From Rhodococcus sp. ARC_M6 (GTDB lineage: Bacteria; Actinomycetota; Actinomycetes; Mycobacteriales; Mycobacteriaceae): a stretch of DNA of 64,000 nt. The stretch is taken from contig NZ_JALGQH010000003.1 in the NCBI RefSeq assembly GCF_022810305.1, forward strand, positions 186,001-250,000, in the 5' to 3' direction. This document shows positions 35,927 to 45,597 of this stretch, in pieces (positions within the stretch are counted from its first letter, which is position 1; every line of letters starts with the position of its first letter). Both the position numbers and the translations under genes were made by a program. Under the pieces are notes generated by a model. The model was not told where the DNA came from, searched no databases, and worked only from the letters and a program-made list of their open reading frames with translations.

Positions 35927-36229
35927 ATGCACCTCACCCCTTCAGATACCGAAAAGCTGCTGCTGAGCGTCGCAGGCATGGTTGCGCGAGATCGGCGTGA
36001 TCGCGGCGTGCTGCTGAATTATCCCGAGTCGATGGCACTGATTTCGTGTTGGATTCTCGAACGTGCGCGCGATGGGATGACGGTCGCGGAGTTGATGAAC
36101 GCCGGTCGGCAGGTGCTCACCCGCAGCGACGTCATGGAAGGGGTTCCCGAGATGATCAACAACGTCCAGGTTGAAGCCACCTTCCCGGACGGACGCAAGC
36201 TGGTTACCGTCACGGAACCCATCCGATGA
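35927..36229 (+). CDS. ureA: Urease gamma subunit
   Basis: A 100-aa structural subunit of urease. The sequence [28 protein letters not shown] and [16 protein letters not shown] covers the whole family. The ATG at 35927 gives the standard length and has GGAAGGG ten bases upstream; the 15 extra upstream codons are unsupported. ureB overlaps by 4 bp (ATGA). Confidence 0.95.
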   Translation: MHLTPSDTEKLLLSVAGMVARDRRDRGVLLNYPESMALISCWILERARDGMTVAELMNAGRQVLTRSDVMEGVPEMINNVQVEATFPDGRKLVTVTEPIR

Positions 36230-36729
36230 TTCCCGGCGAGGTTCGCGTTTCGACACAGCCGCTCGAATTCGGTTCGGAGGCAGTGCGGATCACGGTGGTA
36301 GTCGTCAACGACGGCGACCGGCCGATTCAGATCGGTTCGCATTTGCACCTTCCGGCCGCCAATCCCGCGCTGACATTCGATCGTGACGAAGCAGAAGGTT
36401 TCCGGCTCGATATCCCGTCCGGGACATCGGTACGGTTCGAACCCGGTGTCTCGCGCACTGTGACGCTGATCGAACTCGGTGGACTCAAACGAGTCCCGGG
36501 TTTGCAGATTCTGCCTGAAAATATACTGCCCACGCACGCAAGGGAACCCAAGACGGTGATGCCCTTCGGTACACCGGGTGTCGAGGTGGAAGAACCACTG
36601 CGGGCGTCGCCGGTGAATGTGCGCATCAGTGATGTCGCGGTCGAGGACGACTCGACAGACGGTGATCTCGACAGCGTCGGCGATCTCGAATTCGACATTG
36701 ATACCGATTTGGATGGGGTGACTACGTAG
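36226..36729 (+). CDS. ureB: Urease beta subunit with long acidic C-terminal extension
   Basis: Structural subunit, 167 aa where about 100-110 is usual. Residues 1-95 follow the family ([42 protein letters not shown]). The usual SH-(Y/F)-HF-x-E-VN is SHLHLPAAN here: both histidines are kept, the aromatic and acidic residues are lost. About 60 added residues at the end include a strongly Asp/Glu-rich stretch from 138. The stop overlaps the ureC GTG by one base. Confidence 0.92.
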   Translation: MIPGEVRVSTQPLEFGSEAVRITVVVVNDGDRPIQIGSHLHLPAANPALTFDRDEAEGFRLDIPSGTSVRFEPGVSRTVTLIELGGLKRVPGLQILPENILPTHAREPKTVMPFGTPGVEVEEPLRASPVNVRISDVAVEDDSTDGDLDSVGDLEFDIDTDLDGVTT

Positions 36730-38438
36730 TGAGCAGGATCGATCGGCGTGGATACGCCTCCCTGTACGGACCGACAGCAGGCGACCAAATCCGTTTGGCA
36801 GATACCGATCTGTGGATCGAGATCGAACACGACTACACGGCGACCGGCGACGAAATGGTGTTCGGCGGCGGCAAGAGTATCCGCGAATCCATGGGTCAGG
36901 GCCTGACCACTCGTGATCAGGGCGCCCTCGACGTGGTCATCACCAATGCGGTGATTCTCGATCATTGGGGAATTGTCCGGGCAGACGTCGGAATTCGTGA
37001 CGGCCGCATCGTGGCGATCGGAAAGTCGGGTAACCCCGACATCATGAACGGCGTCCACCCGAAGTTGCTCATCGGACCCAGTACCGATGTGATTGCCGGG
37101 GAGGGAAAGATTCTCACGGCCGGCGCGATCGACACGCACGTTCATTTCCTCAGCGAAATCGAGATGCTCGAGGCTCTGGCAACCGGCACGACCACGGTTG
37201 CCGGCGGCGGAACCGGCCCTACCGAGGCCAGCAAGGCAACGACGGTGACGCCCGGCGCCTGGTCGCTGACGATGATGCACCGCGCGCTCGACCACATTCC
37301 CCTCAACGTTCTTCTCCTCGGCAAAGGCAGCACCGTCAGCCATGAGGCGCTTCGTCAAGAGGCTCTCGCGGGTGCCGGTGGATTCAAGGTGCACGAGGAC
37401 TGGGGTTCCACGCCCGCGGCCATCGACGCAGCGCTTCGAGCGGCGGACGAGTTCGGTCTCCAGGTTGCCCTGCATGCCGACAGTCTCAACGAAACTGGTT
37501 ACGTTCAGCACACTTTGGACGCTATTGCCGGACGAGGTATCCACGTCTTCCACGCGGAAGGTGCCGGCGGCGGACACGCTCCCGATATTATCGTGACGGC
37601 CGGCGAGGCGAATGTCCTTCCGGCATCGACCAATCCGACGCTGCCGCATACCATCAACACGGTGGCTGAGCATCTGGACATGCTGATCGTGTGCCACGCG
37701 CTCAATCCTCGTGTGCCGGAAGACCTTGCGTTCGCCGAGTCGAGAATTCGGCCGACAACCATTGCTGCTGAGGACTTCTTGCACGATATCGGTGCAATCT
37801 CCATCACGTCGTCCGATGCCCAGGCAATGGGTCGCATCGGTGAGGTGACGTTGCGAACCTGGCAGGTAGCGCACGTGATGAAGGCGCAGCACGGCAAGCT
37901 GGGTACCAGCATGCCGGCCGACAACGAGCGTGCCTGTCGGTACGTCGCCAAGTACACGATCTGCCCGGCTGTGGCGCACGGTATCGACCATGAGGTCGGC
38001 TCGATCGAGGCCGGGAAGATGGCAGACCTGGTGCTGTGGGATCCGGCCTTCTTCGGAGTTCGTCCGGCCGCAGTGATCAAAGGTGGTGCGATTGTTGCTG
38101 CGCCACTGGGTGATCCCAATGCTGCGATTCCGACGCCGCAGCCGGTATTCATTCGGCCTGCCATCGCGGCGGCGCCGGGTTCGGCTCCGCATCTGTCCAC
38201 GACCTTCGTTTCGCCGATGGCTATCGAGGACGGATTGGCCGATCGACTCGGTCTCAAGCGAACTCTCACCGGAGTCCGGCCCACCAGGCACCTCACCAAA
38301 GCCGACATGCCGAACAACACGGCACTGCCATCCATCGACGTCGATCCGGAGACGTTTGCCATCAAGGTCGACGGTGACCTGATCCGGCCCAATCCCGTCG
38401 ACGTAGTGCCGATGGCTCAGCGCTACACGCTGTTCTGA
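36729..38438 (+). CDS. ureC: Urease alpha (catalytic) subunit
   Basis: Nickel-containing subunit, 569 aa; hydrolyses urea to ammonia and carbamate. Ligands are in place: His137 and His139 (THVHF), carbamylated Lys220 (KVHEDWG), His222, His249, His275 and Asp363. The flap cysteine is Cys322, followed by His323. The next residue is Ala324, where most ureases have a second His. ureF starts six bases after the stop. Confidence 0.96.
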   Translation: MSRIDRRGYASLYGPTAGDQIRLADTDLWIEIEHDYTATGDEMVFGGGKSIRESMGQGLTTRDQGALDVVITNAVILDHWGIVRADVGIRDGRIVAIGKSGNPDIMNGVHPKLLIGPSTDVIAGEGKILTAGAIDTHVHFLSEIEMLEALATGTTTVAGGGTGPTEASKATTVTPGAWSLTMMHRALDHIPLNVLLLGKGSTVSHEALRQEALAGAGGFKVHEDWGSTPAAIDAALRAADEFGLQVALHADSLNETGYVQHTLDAIAGRGIHVFHAEGAGGGHAPDIIVTAGEANVLPASTNPTLPHTINTVAEHLDMLIVCHALNPRVPEDLAFAESRIRPTTIAAEDFLHDIGAISITSSDAQAMGRIGEVTLRTWQVAHVMKAQHGKLGTSMPADNERACRYVAKYTICPAVAHGIDHEVGSIEAGKMADLVLWDPAFFGVRPAAVIKGGAIVAAPLGDPNAAIPTPQPVFIRPAIAAAPGSAPHLSTTFVSPMAIEDGLADRLGLKRTLTGVRPTRHLTKADMPNNTALPSIDVDPETFAIKVDGDLIRPNPVDVVPMAQRYTLF

Positions 38439-38443
38439 CGCCG

Positions 38444-39118
38444 GTGTCCGCCGAGATCGCGTCGATGCTGCTGGCAGACGGACGATTACCGACAGGCGGG
38501 CATGCACACTCGTCGGGGCTGGAACCGGCATTGGCCGCTGGTCTGCGTCAAAGCCAGGTTCCGGATTTCATCCGGGGTCGACTCGAAACGGTTGGTGTCG
38601 TCGAAGCTGCGGCAACAGTTGTCACGAGGCGCTGGGCAATCAGCGGCGGAAGCGCAAGCGAACTCGAAGCCATTTCGAACGAACTGCTTGCCCGCACGCC
38701 CAGCGCTCCATTGCGTGAGGCGTCGATCCAACTCGGCCGGGGACTCGCCAGGTTGGCGTCGAGGTTGTGGCCGCAGCATCATGCGGTGCAACTGCTGATG
38801 GCGCTGCCCGGTCATCCGATGCGGCCGTTGGCGCTGGGAGTTTTCACCGCCGTCGCCGGCATGGACGACACGGCGGCAGCCCGATCATGCCTGTACGACG
38901 ACGCTCAAACCGTGGCGTCGGCGGCATTGAAGTTGCTGCCGGTGGATCCGGCAGAACCGGTCGAGTGGCTACTGCAGGTGGCCCCGACCATCGAAAGAAT
39001 TGCGCGAGCCGCAGTCCAAGTGGGCTGCGCCGCAGACATACCTGCAACTACCGGACCGTTGGTCGAACAATGGTCACTTGAACACAACGCTCGATCCAGG
39101 AGGATTTTCCGTGCTTGA
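38444..39118 (+). CDS. ureF: Urease accessory protein UreF
   Basis: A 224-aa nickel-insertion helper, which with UreD and UreG loads the apo-urease. Typical are [19 protein letters not shown] at the N-terminus and an all-helical body. The start is a GTG six bases after ureC. The end overlaps the ureG start by 8 bp. Confidence 0.88.
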   Translation: MSAEIASMLLADGRLPTGGHAHSSGLEPALAAGLRQSQVPDFIRGRLETVGVVEAAATVVTRRWAISGGSASELEAISNELLARTPSAPLREASIQLGRGLARLASRLWPQHHAVQLLMALPGHPMRPLALGVFTAVAGMDDTAAARSCLYDDAQTVASAALKLLPVDPAEPVEWLLQVAPTIERIARAAVQVGCAADIPATTGPLVEQWSLEHNARSRRIFRA

Positions 39119-39860
39119 CAATCTGAACACCCCCGCGCCGAACACCGTGACCGCTGCCCGAGGATTGCGACTCGGTGTTGCCGGTCCCGTCGGGACGGGC
39201 AAGAGCACGCTGATCGCCACCATCTGCCGTGAATTGGCAGCTGAATTCGAGATCGCGGTTGTCACCAACGACATCTACACGGACGAGGACGCGCGGTTGC
39301 TCCGTGCGGCCAACGTCCTACCCATCGAGCGCATTGTCGCTGTCGAGACCGGTGCCTGCCCGCACACTGCAATTCGAGATGATGTCACGCCCAATCTCAT
39401 TGCGGTGGAAGATCTCGAGCGGGAGTTCAGCCCGCTCGACATGGTGATCGTGGAGAGCGGCGGCGACAATCTGACGGCTACGTTCAGCCCGGCTCTGGTC
39501 GACGCTCAGATCTTTGTCATCGATGTTGCCGGCGGCGGTGACGTCGCGCGCAAGGGCGGACCCGGTATCGAGCGTGCAGATCTCTTGGTGGTCAACAAGA
39601 TCGACCTTGCTCCGTACGTTGATGTCGACGCAGTCTTGATGGTCGCAGATGCGACCGCCGCACGTGATGGACTGCCGGTCCTGGCGCTCAGTCAGAAGGA
39701 TCACGCCACCATCGATCAGCTCAGCGCCTGGATTCGTCAGGTCATCGCCGCTCATCGCGCCGGTAGTCATGTTCCGCAGGATCCGGGTCCGATGGCGCCG
39801 CACTTCCACGCTGACGAAGACGATCATGGTCACGGGCACAGTCACTCTCACAGTCACTGA
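39111..39860 (+). CDS. ureG: Urease accessory GTPase UreG with C-terminal His-rich tail
   Basis: A 249-aa SIMIBI GTPase that delivers nickel. P-loop GPVGTGKST at 25-33; the nickel-binding Cys-Pro-His is 83-85. The usual UreG ends near residue 225. This one adds [19 protein letters not shown], ten histidines in the last 19 residues, like the nickel store of UreE or HypB. No ureE gene is in the operon, so the tail may replace it. GTG start after AGGAGG. Confidence 0.95.
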   Translation: MLDNLNTPAPNTVTAARGLRLGVAGPVGTGKSTLIATICRELAAEFEIAVVTNDIYTDEDARLLRAANVLPIERIVAVETGACPHTAIRDDVTPNLIAVEDLEREFSPLDMVIVESGGDNLTATFSPALVDAQIFVIDVAGGGDVARKGGPGIERADLLVVNKIDLAPYVDVDAVLMVADATAARDGLPVLALSQKDHATIDQLSAWIRQVIAAHRAGSHVPQDPGPMAPHFHADEDDHGHGHSHSHSH

Positions 39861-40615
39861 TGAATACGTCTGCGCCGGTGTCGGGGGCAACCAGGATAGT
39901 CGTCGAACGAACCGGGGATACCGCCACCGCCGCGGAGTTGATCTCCGGAGACTTCCTGGCCCCACGGTTTGTGAGCTCCCGCGGGCTGCACGTGCGAATT
40001 GCCTTGGTAGGGCACAGTGCAACGCTGTTGGCTGGTGACGATCTCCGGATCGAATTCGACGTCGCACCGGGCACTTTCCTCGAGGTGATCGAACCGTCGG
40101 GCACCGTGGCATACAACGCGCGTGGTGGTCATGCGTCGTGGACTGCAACTGCCCGGGTGGGCGCAGGCGGCGCACTGGTGTGGCGGGCGGCGCCGTTCGT
40201 GGTGGCGGGCGGCGCGAATGTCAGTAGGCGCATTGATATTTCACTCGAAGCCGACGCCGTTGCTCTGCTCGACGAAATGGTTGTGCTGGGTCGTACGGGG
40301 GAGATCGGTGGGGCCTTGCGTTCGGATCAGCGGATCACTGTCGACGGGACTCCGTTGCTGGTGGAAACCCTGGATCTACGAAGTGTTTCCGGCCGCAGCC
40401 TCCCCGGTGTTCTCGGTGGGTGCCGGGTACTCGGCACCACCATGCTGCTGGGAATGAAGACCACGGACACCGTCGACGGGCACGTCACGCCTCTGGCCGG
40501 TCCGGGCATGTTGGCCCGCGCGCTTACAGATCATGCCCATCAGGCGACCGCTGCCTTGGAGGAGATCTGCGCGGATTGGTATGCAACGGTGGCCGGGCGC
40601 TACAGCGTGGTCTGA
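39860..40615 (+). CDS. ureD: Urease accessory protein UreD
   Basis: A 251-aa beta-rich scaffold of the UreDFG complex. Family segments are LAPRFVSSRG, FLEVIEPSGTVAYN and GRTGEIGGALR. The ATG overlaps the ureG stop by one base. Last gene of ureABCFGD, the usual order in actinobacteria. Confidence 0.9.
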   Translation: MNTSAPVSGATRIVVERTGDTATAAELISGDFLAPRFVSSRGLHVRIALVGHSATLLAGDDLRIEFDVAPGTFLEVIEPSGTVAYNARGGHASWTATARVGAGGALVWRAAPFVVAGGANVSRRIDISLEADAVALLDEMVVLGRTGEIGGALRSDQRITVDGTPLLVETLDLRSVSGRSLPGVLGGCRVLGTTMLLGMKTTDTVDGHVTPLAGPGMLARALTDHAHQATAALEEICADWYATVAGRYSVV

Positions 40616-40714
40616 ACAACGTGATCGGACCGCTGTCACATTCCGGGTAGTTGCCTCGTCTATCTCATGTCGCGACTGACGCGAACAGGGCAGAATGTGT
40701 CAACGGAGGCAATG

Positions 40715-41461
40715 ATGCGGATTGCAGTTCTAGGCGGAACCGGCTTGATGGGCAAACTTGTTGTCACTGCGGCAAGGGACGCAGGCCACGACGTGGTGAT
40801 TGCTGCCCGCTCGACCGGCGTCGACATCAGCACCGGGATGGGTATGGACGCGGCGTTCGATGGTGTCGACGCAGTAGTCGACGTCAGCGATCACGTCACC
40901 AACAACGCAAAGAAGGCTGTGGAGTTCTTCGAATCGGCGGCCGAGAATATTGCCGAGGCCGAACGCAAGGCCGGGGTGAAACACCATGTGCTGCTCTCGA
41001 TCGTCAATTGCGACAATCCTCGACTGAAAGCATTCGGGTACTACCAAGGCAAGGCAGCGCAAGAACGCGCTGTGGAAGCGTCGGGAATCCCGTTCACGAT
41101 TCTGCGATCGACACAATGGTTCGAGTTCGGTGAAAAGACCGTGTCTCTCATGGGTTTCGGTCCAGTGGCGTTGGTACCGCGGATGCTCTCGCGACCGGTC
41201 GCGGCCAAGACTGTCGCCCGGACGCTGCTGAATTGCGTCGAACAAGGTCCGTCGGGGCGAGCGGCAGATCTTGCCGGACCCGAGGATCTGGAAATTCCGG
41301 TGATGACACGCACGATCTTGCAGCACCGTGGTCAACGAAAATTGTTGATTCCGATATCGGTACCGGGTGCCGGAAAAGCCATGCGCGGTGGAGCTTTGCT
41401 TCCTGGACCGGGGTCGACGTCCGCCGGGCCCACGTTGGACGAGTGGTTGAACGCACGCTGA
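40715..41461 (+). CDS. NAD(P)-binding NmrA-like protein
   Basis: A 248-aa Rossmann-fold protein of the atypical short-chain dehydrogenase type. The glycine motif GGTGLMG is at residues 7-13. There is no Tyr-x-x-x-Lys pair in the classical place, but YYQGKAAQE near 110 resembles it. Such proteins act as redox sensors or reductases; the substrate is unknown. GGAGG lies five bases before this ATG (another ATG is three bases earlier). A strong terminator separates it from phoU. Confidence 0.8.
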   Translation: MRIAVLGGTGLMGKLVVTAARDAGHDVVIAARSTGVDISTGMGMDAAFDGVDAVVDVSDHVTNNAKKAVEFFESAAENIAEAERKAGVKHHVLLSIVNCDNPRLKAFGYYQGKAAQERAVEASGIPFTILRSTQWFEFGEKTVSLMGFGPVALVPRMLSRPVAAKTVARTLLNCVEQGPSGRAADLAGPEDLEIPVMTRTILQHRGQRKLLIPISVPGAGKAMRGGALLPGPGSTSAGPTLDEWLNAR

Positions 41462-41468
41462 TAGGAAA

Positions 41469-41495
41469 GGCGGCCGTGCACGGTGCACGGCCGCC
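41469..41495. terminator. Bidirectional terminator between NmrA-like gene and phoU
   Basis: A 27-bp near-perfect palindrome (GGCGGCCGTGCAC on the left, its complement on the right, one base between). Both convergent genes end within 25 bp of it. Confidence 0.8.
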
Positions 41496-41518
41496 TTCAA
41501 CTCACGTTTGTGGAGTTT

Positions 41519-42214
41519 TTACAGATTCGGGTACGCGGTCAGCTTGTCGACCTTTTCGATCTTCTCGGGTTCTTCCGGCAGCTTCCCGGTCACGAGGAAG
41601 ATCACTCGTCGGCCGACCTCGACTGCGTGGTCGGCAAAGCGCTCGTAGAAGCGGCCGAGCAACGTGATGTCGATGGCAGCGGCAACGCCGTGCTTCCATT
41701 CACGATCCATGAGGACGGTGAACAGGTGGCTGTGGAGATCGTCCATCGCCTCGTCGTCTTCGACGAGACGTGCAGCGCGCTCGGGGTCGCGAGACTCGAG
41801 AACTTCCTTGGCAGCTGCGCCGATGGACACGGCGATTCGCCCCATTTCGGCGAAGTAGCCGTTGACTTCTTCAGGAAGTACATGGTTGGGGTGACGACGG
41901 CGCGCGATTTTCGCGACGTGCAGGGCGAGGGCGCCCATGCGGTCGATGTCGGCGACGATCTGGATTCCGCTGACGACTGATCGAAGATCGCCGGCGACGG
42001 GAGCCTGCAAGGCGAGCAGCGCAAAGGCACGCTCCTCGCACAGGGTGCTGAGGTCGGTGATCTTGTCGTGCTCTCCGATCACCTGCTCGGCAAGGGTGAG
42101 GTCAGCTTGGAGCAGCGACTGGGTGGCGCGCTCCATGGCGGTCCCTGCCAGTCCTGCCATCTCGCCGAGCATGTCAGCAAGCTCGGTCATCTGTTCGTTG
42201 TAAGCCACGCGCAT
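41519..42214 (-). CDS. phoU: Phosphate signalling protein PhoU (PhoY-like)
   Basis: A 231-aa protein of two PhoU three-helix domains; the E-x-x-x-D metal motifs lie in MDDLH and DIDRM segments. It dampens the phosphate sensor kinase when phosphate is plentiful, together with PstSCAB. In M. tuberculosis phoY2 lies directly after the pst ATPase; here the urease operon and the NmrA-like gene come between. Confidence 0.95.
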   Translation of the reverse strand: MRVAYNEQMTELADMLGEMAGLAGTAMERATQSLLQADLTLAEQVIGEHDKITDLSTLCEERAFALLALQAPVAGDLRSVVSGIQIVADIDRMGALALHVAKIARRRHPNHVLPEEVNGYFAEMGRIAVSIGAAAKEVLESRDPERAARLVEDDEAMDDLHSHLFTVLMDREWKHGVAAAIDITLLGRFYERFADHAVEVGRRVIFLVTGKLPEEPEKIEKVDKLTAYPNL

Positions 42215-42287
42215 GAGGTCAGAGCCTACGTGCCGTGAAAGACCAAGTCACAAGCGACAGGTGAACGCAAGGTGAATGATCTGCTCT

Positions 42288-44216
42288 TCAGATACAGGCG
42301 GTGTCGCCGGCATTGACTGCGGCGATGTCGGGAGACAGCGATGTCGAGGCACTCGTGTCCACGGATTTCGGTTCGGCGGAGAGTGTTGTGCCAGGGTCGG
42401 CCGGAGCGACGACTGTTCCGGAGAAATCGCTTCCGATCACAAGTTCGACCATCTCGCCCATGCTCGGCGTGACCACGAGGACGGCACCGGGAACTGCGGA
42501 GGCCACGGTCGCGGCCTCGGCTTCATAGCCGGGCGCGTATCGCACGACAGTCTGAGTGGATTTGACGTTGGTCAGGCCGGTCGCCGCGGCGGCATTGCCG
42601 ACATTGGCGACATGGAAGCCCCGAGTCTCGAGTTCGTCGGCGACGGTTGCAGCTCGGCCGGAAATTCCTGATGCATTCGAGACGTCGATGGAAACGTTGT
42701 AGGCACTCATTGCTTCGACCGTCGTTGCATCGGGCAGTGGTGCGCTCGACGTCGACGGCGCCGTGCTGCTCGACGTCGGTGCGTCGTCTTCGGGCCGCTC
42801 TTCACCGGGCAAGGGTTCGTCGTCGATAATTGCCTGGAACAGGGCTTTGATCTCTTCGGTCCGGGGGATCTCGTTGCCCCAGTCGTTGGTGCCGTCGGTG
42901 GGGACGGTCAGGAACGTGACCGATCCGGCGTCGACGTTCTGCAACGATCGTCCCAGCGTGACCAGTGACTTCGTATCGATGTTCTCGACAAACGTGTCGC
43001 TGGTGAAGGCGTTGATGAAACCGTTGAGCTTGCCGGGATTGAGGAGAACCTGGTTGGACAGCGCCGATCGGAGGAGCGCGGACAGGAACTTCTGCTGTCT
43101 CGTGATGCGTCCGTAGTCGCCGTTGCCCTCGGCTTCGACGTGGCGGGCGCGGACGTAGTTGAGTGCGGTCCGGCCGTCGAGCAATTGGTTGCCGCTGGTC
43201 GGCAGGACAGTGCCGAGAATGCCGTCTTCGATGGGGACCGGGGAGCAGATATTGACGCCGCCGACGGTGTCGACCATGCGCTCGAATCCGGCGAAGTCCA
43301 TGCCGACGAAGTGGCCGATCTTGAGCCCGGACATTTTCTGGATGACCTTGACCAGGCAGTTGGGTCCGCCGAGTGCATACGTGGCATTCAGTTTTTCACC
43401 GCTCGCAGCGGGGAAGTATTCGCTGGTGTAGGTGCCGGTGTTGTTATCCCAGCCCTTGCACATCGGGCGGTCGACGTCGAGGTCGCGGGGGAACGAGACG
43501 GCGACAACGCGGCTTCGATCCGCTGGGATGTTGACCAGCATCACGGTGTCGGCGCGGGCGCCTTCGGCGTCGTCGACCGTTCCGGCGCCGATCGTGCCAC
43601 TGGCTCCGGCGCGTGTGTCGGTACCGACGATCAAATAGGTTTCGTCGCCGAGTTGGCCCAGTGCGTCGACGATGTCGTCGGAGTTGGTATCGAGTGCTGC
43701 GATCTGTTCGAACTTGCCGTCGGTCGCGTGCTGGTAGCCCCAGACGACGCCTGTCAAGGTCAAGGACATCACGGCCATGAACGCGACGGCTGATCTGCTG
43801 ATCACCTTGAGGCGCTGACGACGCTTGATCTTGTTCAGTGCGAGCCTGCTACCGCCGGTTGCGTTGACGACTCGAGGAGACGCGGACGTGGGCGGTTCGC
43901 TGGAGATCCATTCGGCTGCAGCCGGCGCTATCGGGGGTGTCGGAACGGGTCCGCTGTGCAGATTCGAATCGGTCGGTGCGTCACCTACTCGGGCGACGAG
44001 TTCCGCAACCGAAATGCTGTCTTCGGTGTTGGGGGAGTCGCGTCGACCGAACAGACCAGCGATTCGGCGTTCTGTTCCCGGCGCTTTCGGCTCGGATTCA
44101 GGTGTCGGTTTCGGGCGCTCCGAACGGCGGTTGCGGTATCGCTGATCTGCGAGTGGCCGTTCCCACGGTGCCCGGCTTTCGGGCGAAGGCGGGCCCGAGT
44201 CGTGATCATCACCCAC
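42288..44216 (-). CDS. LytR-CpsA-Psr (LCP) family cell-wall glycopolymer ligase
   Basis: A 642-aa protein, orthologue of Rv0822c. The first 135 residues are Pro/Ser/Arg-rich and cytoplasmic. One membrane helix (about 141-161) follows. The LCP domain covers about 190-420 with RADTVMLVNIPADRSRVVAVSFPRDLDV and YVRARHVEAEGNGDYGRITRQQ. A LytR_C domain (about 540-625) ends the protein. LCP enzymes move polyprenyl-linked glycans such as arabinogalactan onto peptidoglycan outside the membrane. Confidence 0.93.
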   Translation of the reverse strand: MGDDHDSGPPSPESRAPWERPLADQRYRNRRSERPKPTPESEPKAPGTERRIAGLFGRRDSPNTEDSISVAELVARVGDAPTDSNLHSGPVPTPPIAPAAAEWISSEPPTSASPRVVNATGGSRLALNKIKRRQRLKVISRSAVAFMAVMSLTLTGVVWGYQHATDGKFEQIAALDTNSDDIVDALGQLGDETYLIVGTDTRAGASGTIGAGTVDDAEGARADTVMLVNIPADRSRVVAVSFPRDLDVDRPMCKGWDNNTGTYTSEYFPAASGEKLNATYALGGPNCLVKVIQKMSGLKIGHFVGMDFAGFERMVDTVGGVNICSPVPIEDGILGTVLPTSGNQLLDGRTALNYVRARHVEAEGNGDYGRITRQQKFLSALLRSALSNQVLLNPGKLNGFINAFTSDTFVENIDTKSLVTLGRSLQNVDAGSVTFLTVPTDGTNDWGNEIPRTEEIKALFQAIIDDEPLPGEERPEDDAPTSSSTAPSTSSAPLPDATTVEAMSAYNVSIDVSNASGISGRAATVADELETRGFHVANVGNAAAATGLTNVKSTQTVVRYAPGYEAEAATVASAVPGAVLVVTPSMGEMVELVIGSDFSGTVVAPADPGTTLSAEPKSVDTSASTSLSPDIAAVNAGDTACI

Positions 44217-44373
44217 CGATGCAACCTGTCCCGTCGTCGACTGCCGATTCGGACAGTTCGTTCTGTTTTTCGCTGTACCGCAACACCTTTTGGTGAAGCT
44301 GGAGCCATATTACTGGTGAATCCTGAGTTATCCACTCAGAAAGCCGACGAATCGACCGAATTCACATTGAAAG

Positions 44374-45516
44374 CTATCCGCCCGAGTGCATCATGTCGGC
44401 GCCGACCGGCACCACATCGTCCTCGGGATCGTCGAGCCAGCCGTCGGGCAAAGCCACCTGACCAGGGGAGCCCTGGCGCCCGCGGGGGCCTTCGGCGTCC
44501 TTCGGGAACGGCACGTCGTGATCGAGCTGACCGAGAAGATCGTCGAGTTCGGTCAATGTGCTGACCAATGCCATCGACACCCGCAGATCCGATCCGACCG
44601 GGAAGCCGCGCATGTACCAGGAAACGTGTTTACGAAGCTCACGCAGGCCCTTCATCTCGCCGTGGTGCGCGGCCAGAAGCTGCGCGTGACGGGCGATGAT
44701 CTTGGTGACTTCACCGAGCGTCGGAGGCGTGGCGATGGTCTGGCCGTTGAGCGCCGCACTGAGTTCGGCGAACAACCAGGGGCGTCCGAGGCAGCCGCGG
44801 CCTACAACCACGCCGTCGCATCCGGTTTCGTCCATCATCCGGGCAGCGTCGGAGGCGTCGAAAATGTCGCCGTTGCCGAGGATCGGAACGTCGGTGACGT
44901 GCTCTTTGAGGCGTGCGATCTCGTTCCAGTCGGCAGTTCCGGAGTATCGCTGCGACGCGGTACGGGCGTGGAGAGCAATCGCGGCAGCACCTTCAGCTGC
45001 AGCGATACGTCCGGCGTCGAGGTGCGTGTGGTGGTCGGCGTCGATACCGACACGCATCTTCACGGTGACCGGGATTTTGGTGCCTTCGGTGGCGCGGACT
45101 GCAGCCGCGACGATCTGGCCGAACAGACGGCGCTTGTACGGCAGTGCCGAGCCGCCGCCCTTGCGTGTCACCTTGGGGACTGGGCAGCCGAAATTCATAT
45201 CGATGTGATCGGCCATGTTCTCGTCGACGATCATCTTGGCCGCGGCATACGTCGTGTCCGGATCGACCGTGTACAGCTGCAGGGATCGTGGAGTTTCGGT
45301 GGGGCCGAAGGTGGTCATGTGCAAGGTGGCCGGCTGGCGCTCGACGAGAGCGCGTGCCGTGACCATCTCGCAGACGTAGAGGCCGGAGGTGCTGCCGGCC
45401 CGTTCGAGTTCGAGTTCACGGCAAAGCGTGCGGAAGGCGACGTTGGTGACGCCTGCCATGGGTGCGAGGACCACGGGGCTGTGCAGCTCGAGTGAACCGA
45501 TACGAAGGGATGACAT
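44374..45516 (-). CDS. dusB: tRNA-dihydrouridine synthase
   Basis: A 380-aa FMN enzyme that reduces uridines in the tRNA D-loop. The catalytic cysteine is Cys111 in MNFGCPVPKVTRKGGGSAL. The FMN site is seen at LAPMAGVTN and in PILGNGDIFDASDA. Orthologue of Rv0823c. The gap of 157 bp to the LCP gene holds nothing I can name. Confidence 0.93.
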   Translation of the reverse strand: MSSLRIGSLELHSPVVLAPMAGVTNVAFRTLCRELELERAGSTSGLYVCEMVTARALVERQPATLHMTTFGPTETPRSLQLYTVDPDTTYAAAKMIVDENMADHIDMNFGCPVPKVTRKGGGSALPYKRRLFGQIVAAAVRATEGTKIPVTVKMRVGIDADHHTHLDAGRIAAAEGAAAIALHARTASQRYSGTADWNEIARLKEHVTDVPILGNGDIFDASDAARMMDETGCDGVVVGRGCLGRPWLFAELSAALNGQTIATPPTLGEVTKIIARHAQLLAAHHGEMKGLRELRKHVSWYMRGFPVGSDLRVSMALVSTLTELDDLLGQLDHDVPFPKDAEGPRGRQGSPGQVALPDGWLDDPEDDVVPVGADMMHSGG

Positions 45517-45551
45517 GACTACCTCTGAACAAATATTTCTGACAATTGAAA

Positions 45552-45581
45552 GTGCCCGGTACCGAATCCGGTACCGGGCAC
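45552..45581 (-). terminator. Terminator after desA1-like gene
   Basis: A perfect 12-bp stem (45552-45563 with 45570-45581) around GAATCC, 16 bp after the minus-strand stop of the desaturase and 35 bp before the dusB start. Confidence 0.8.
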
Positions 45582-45597
45582 AGAATAGCTGGTGAAA

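Noticed and set aside
36327..38531. 734-aa open frame on the minus strand opposite ureB and ureC
   Set aside because: Antisense shadow of urease genes; no family resemblance.
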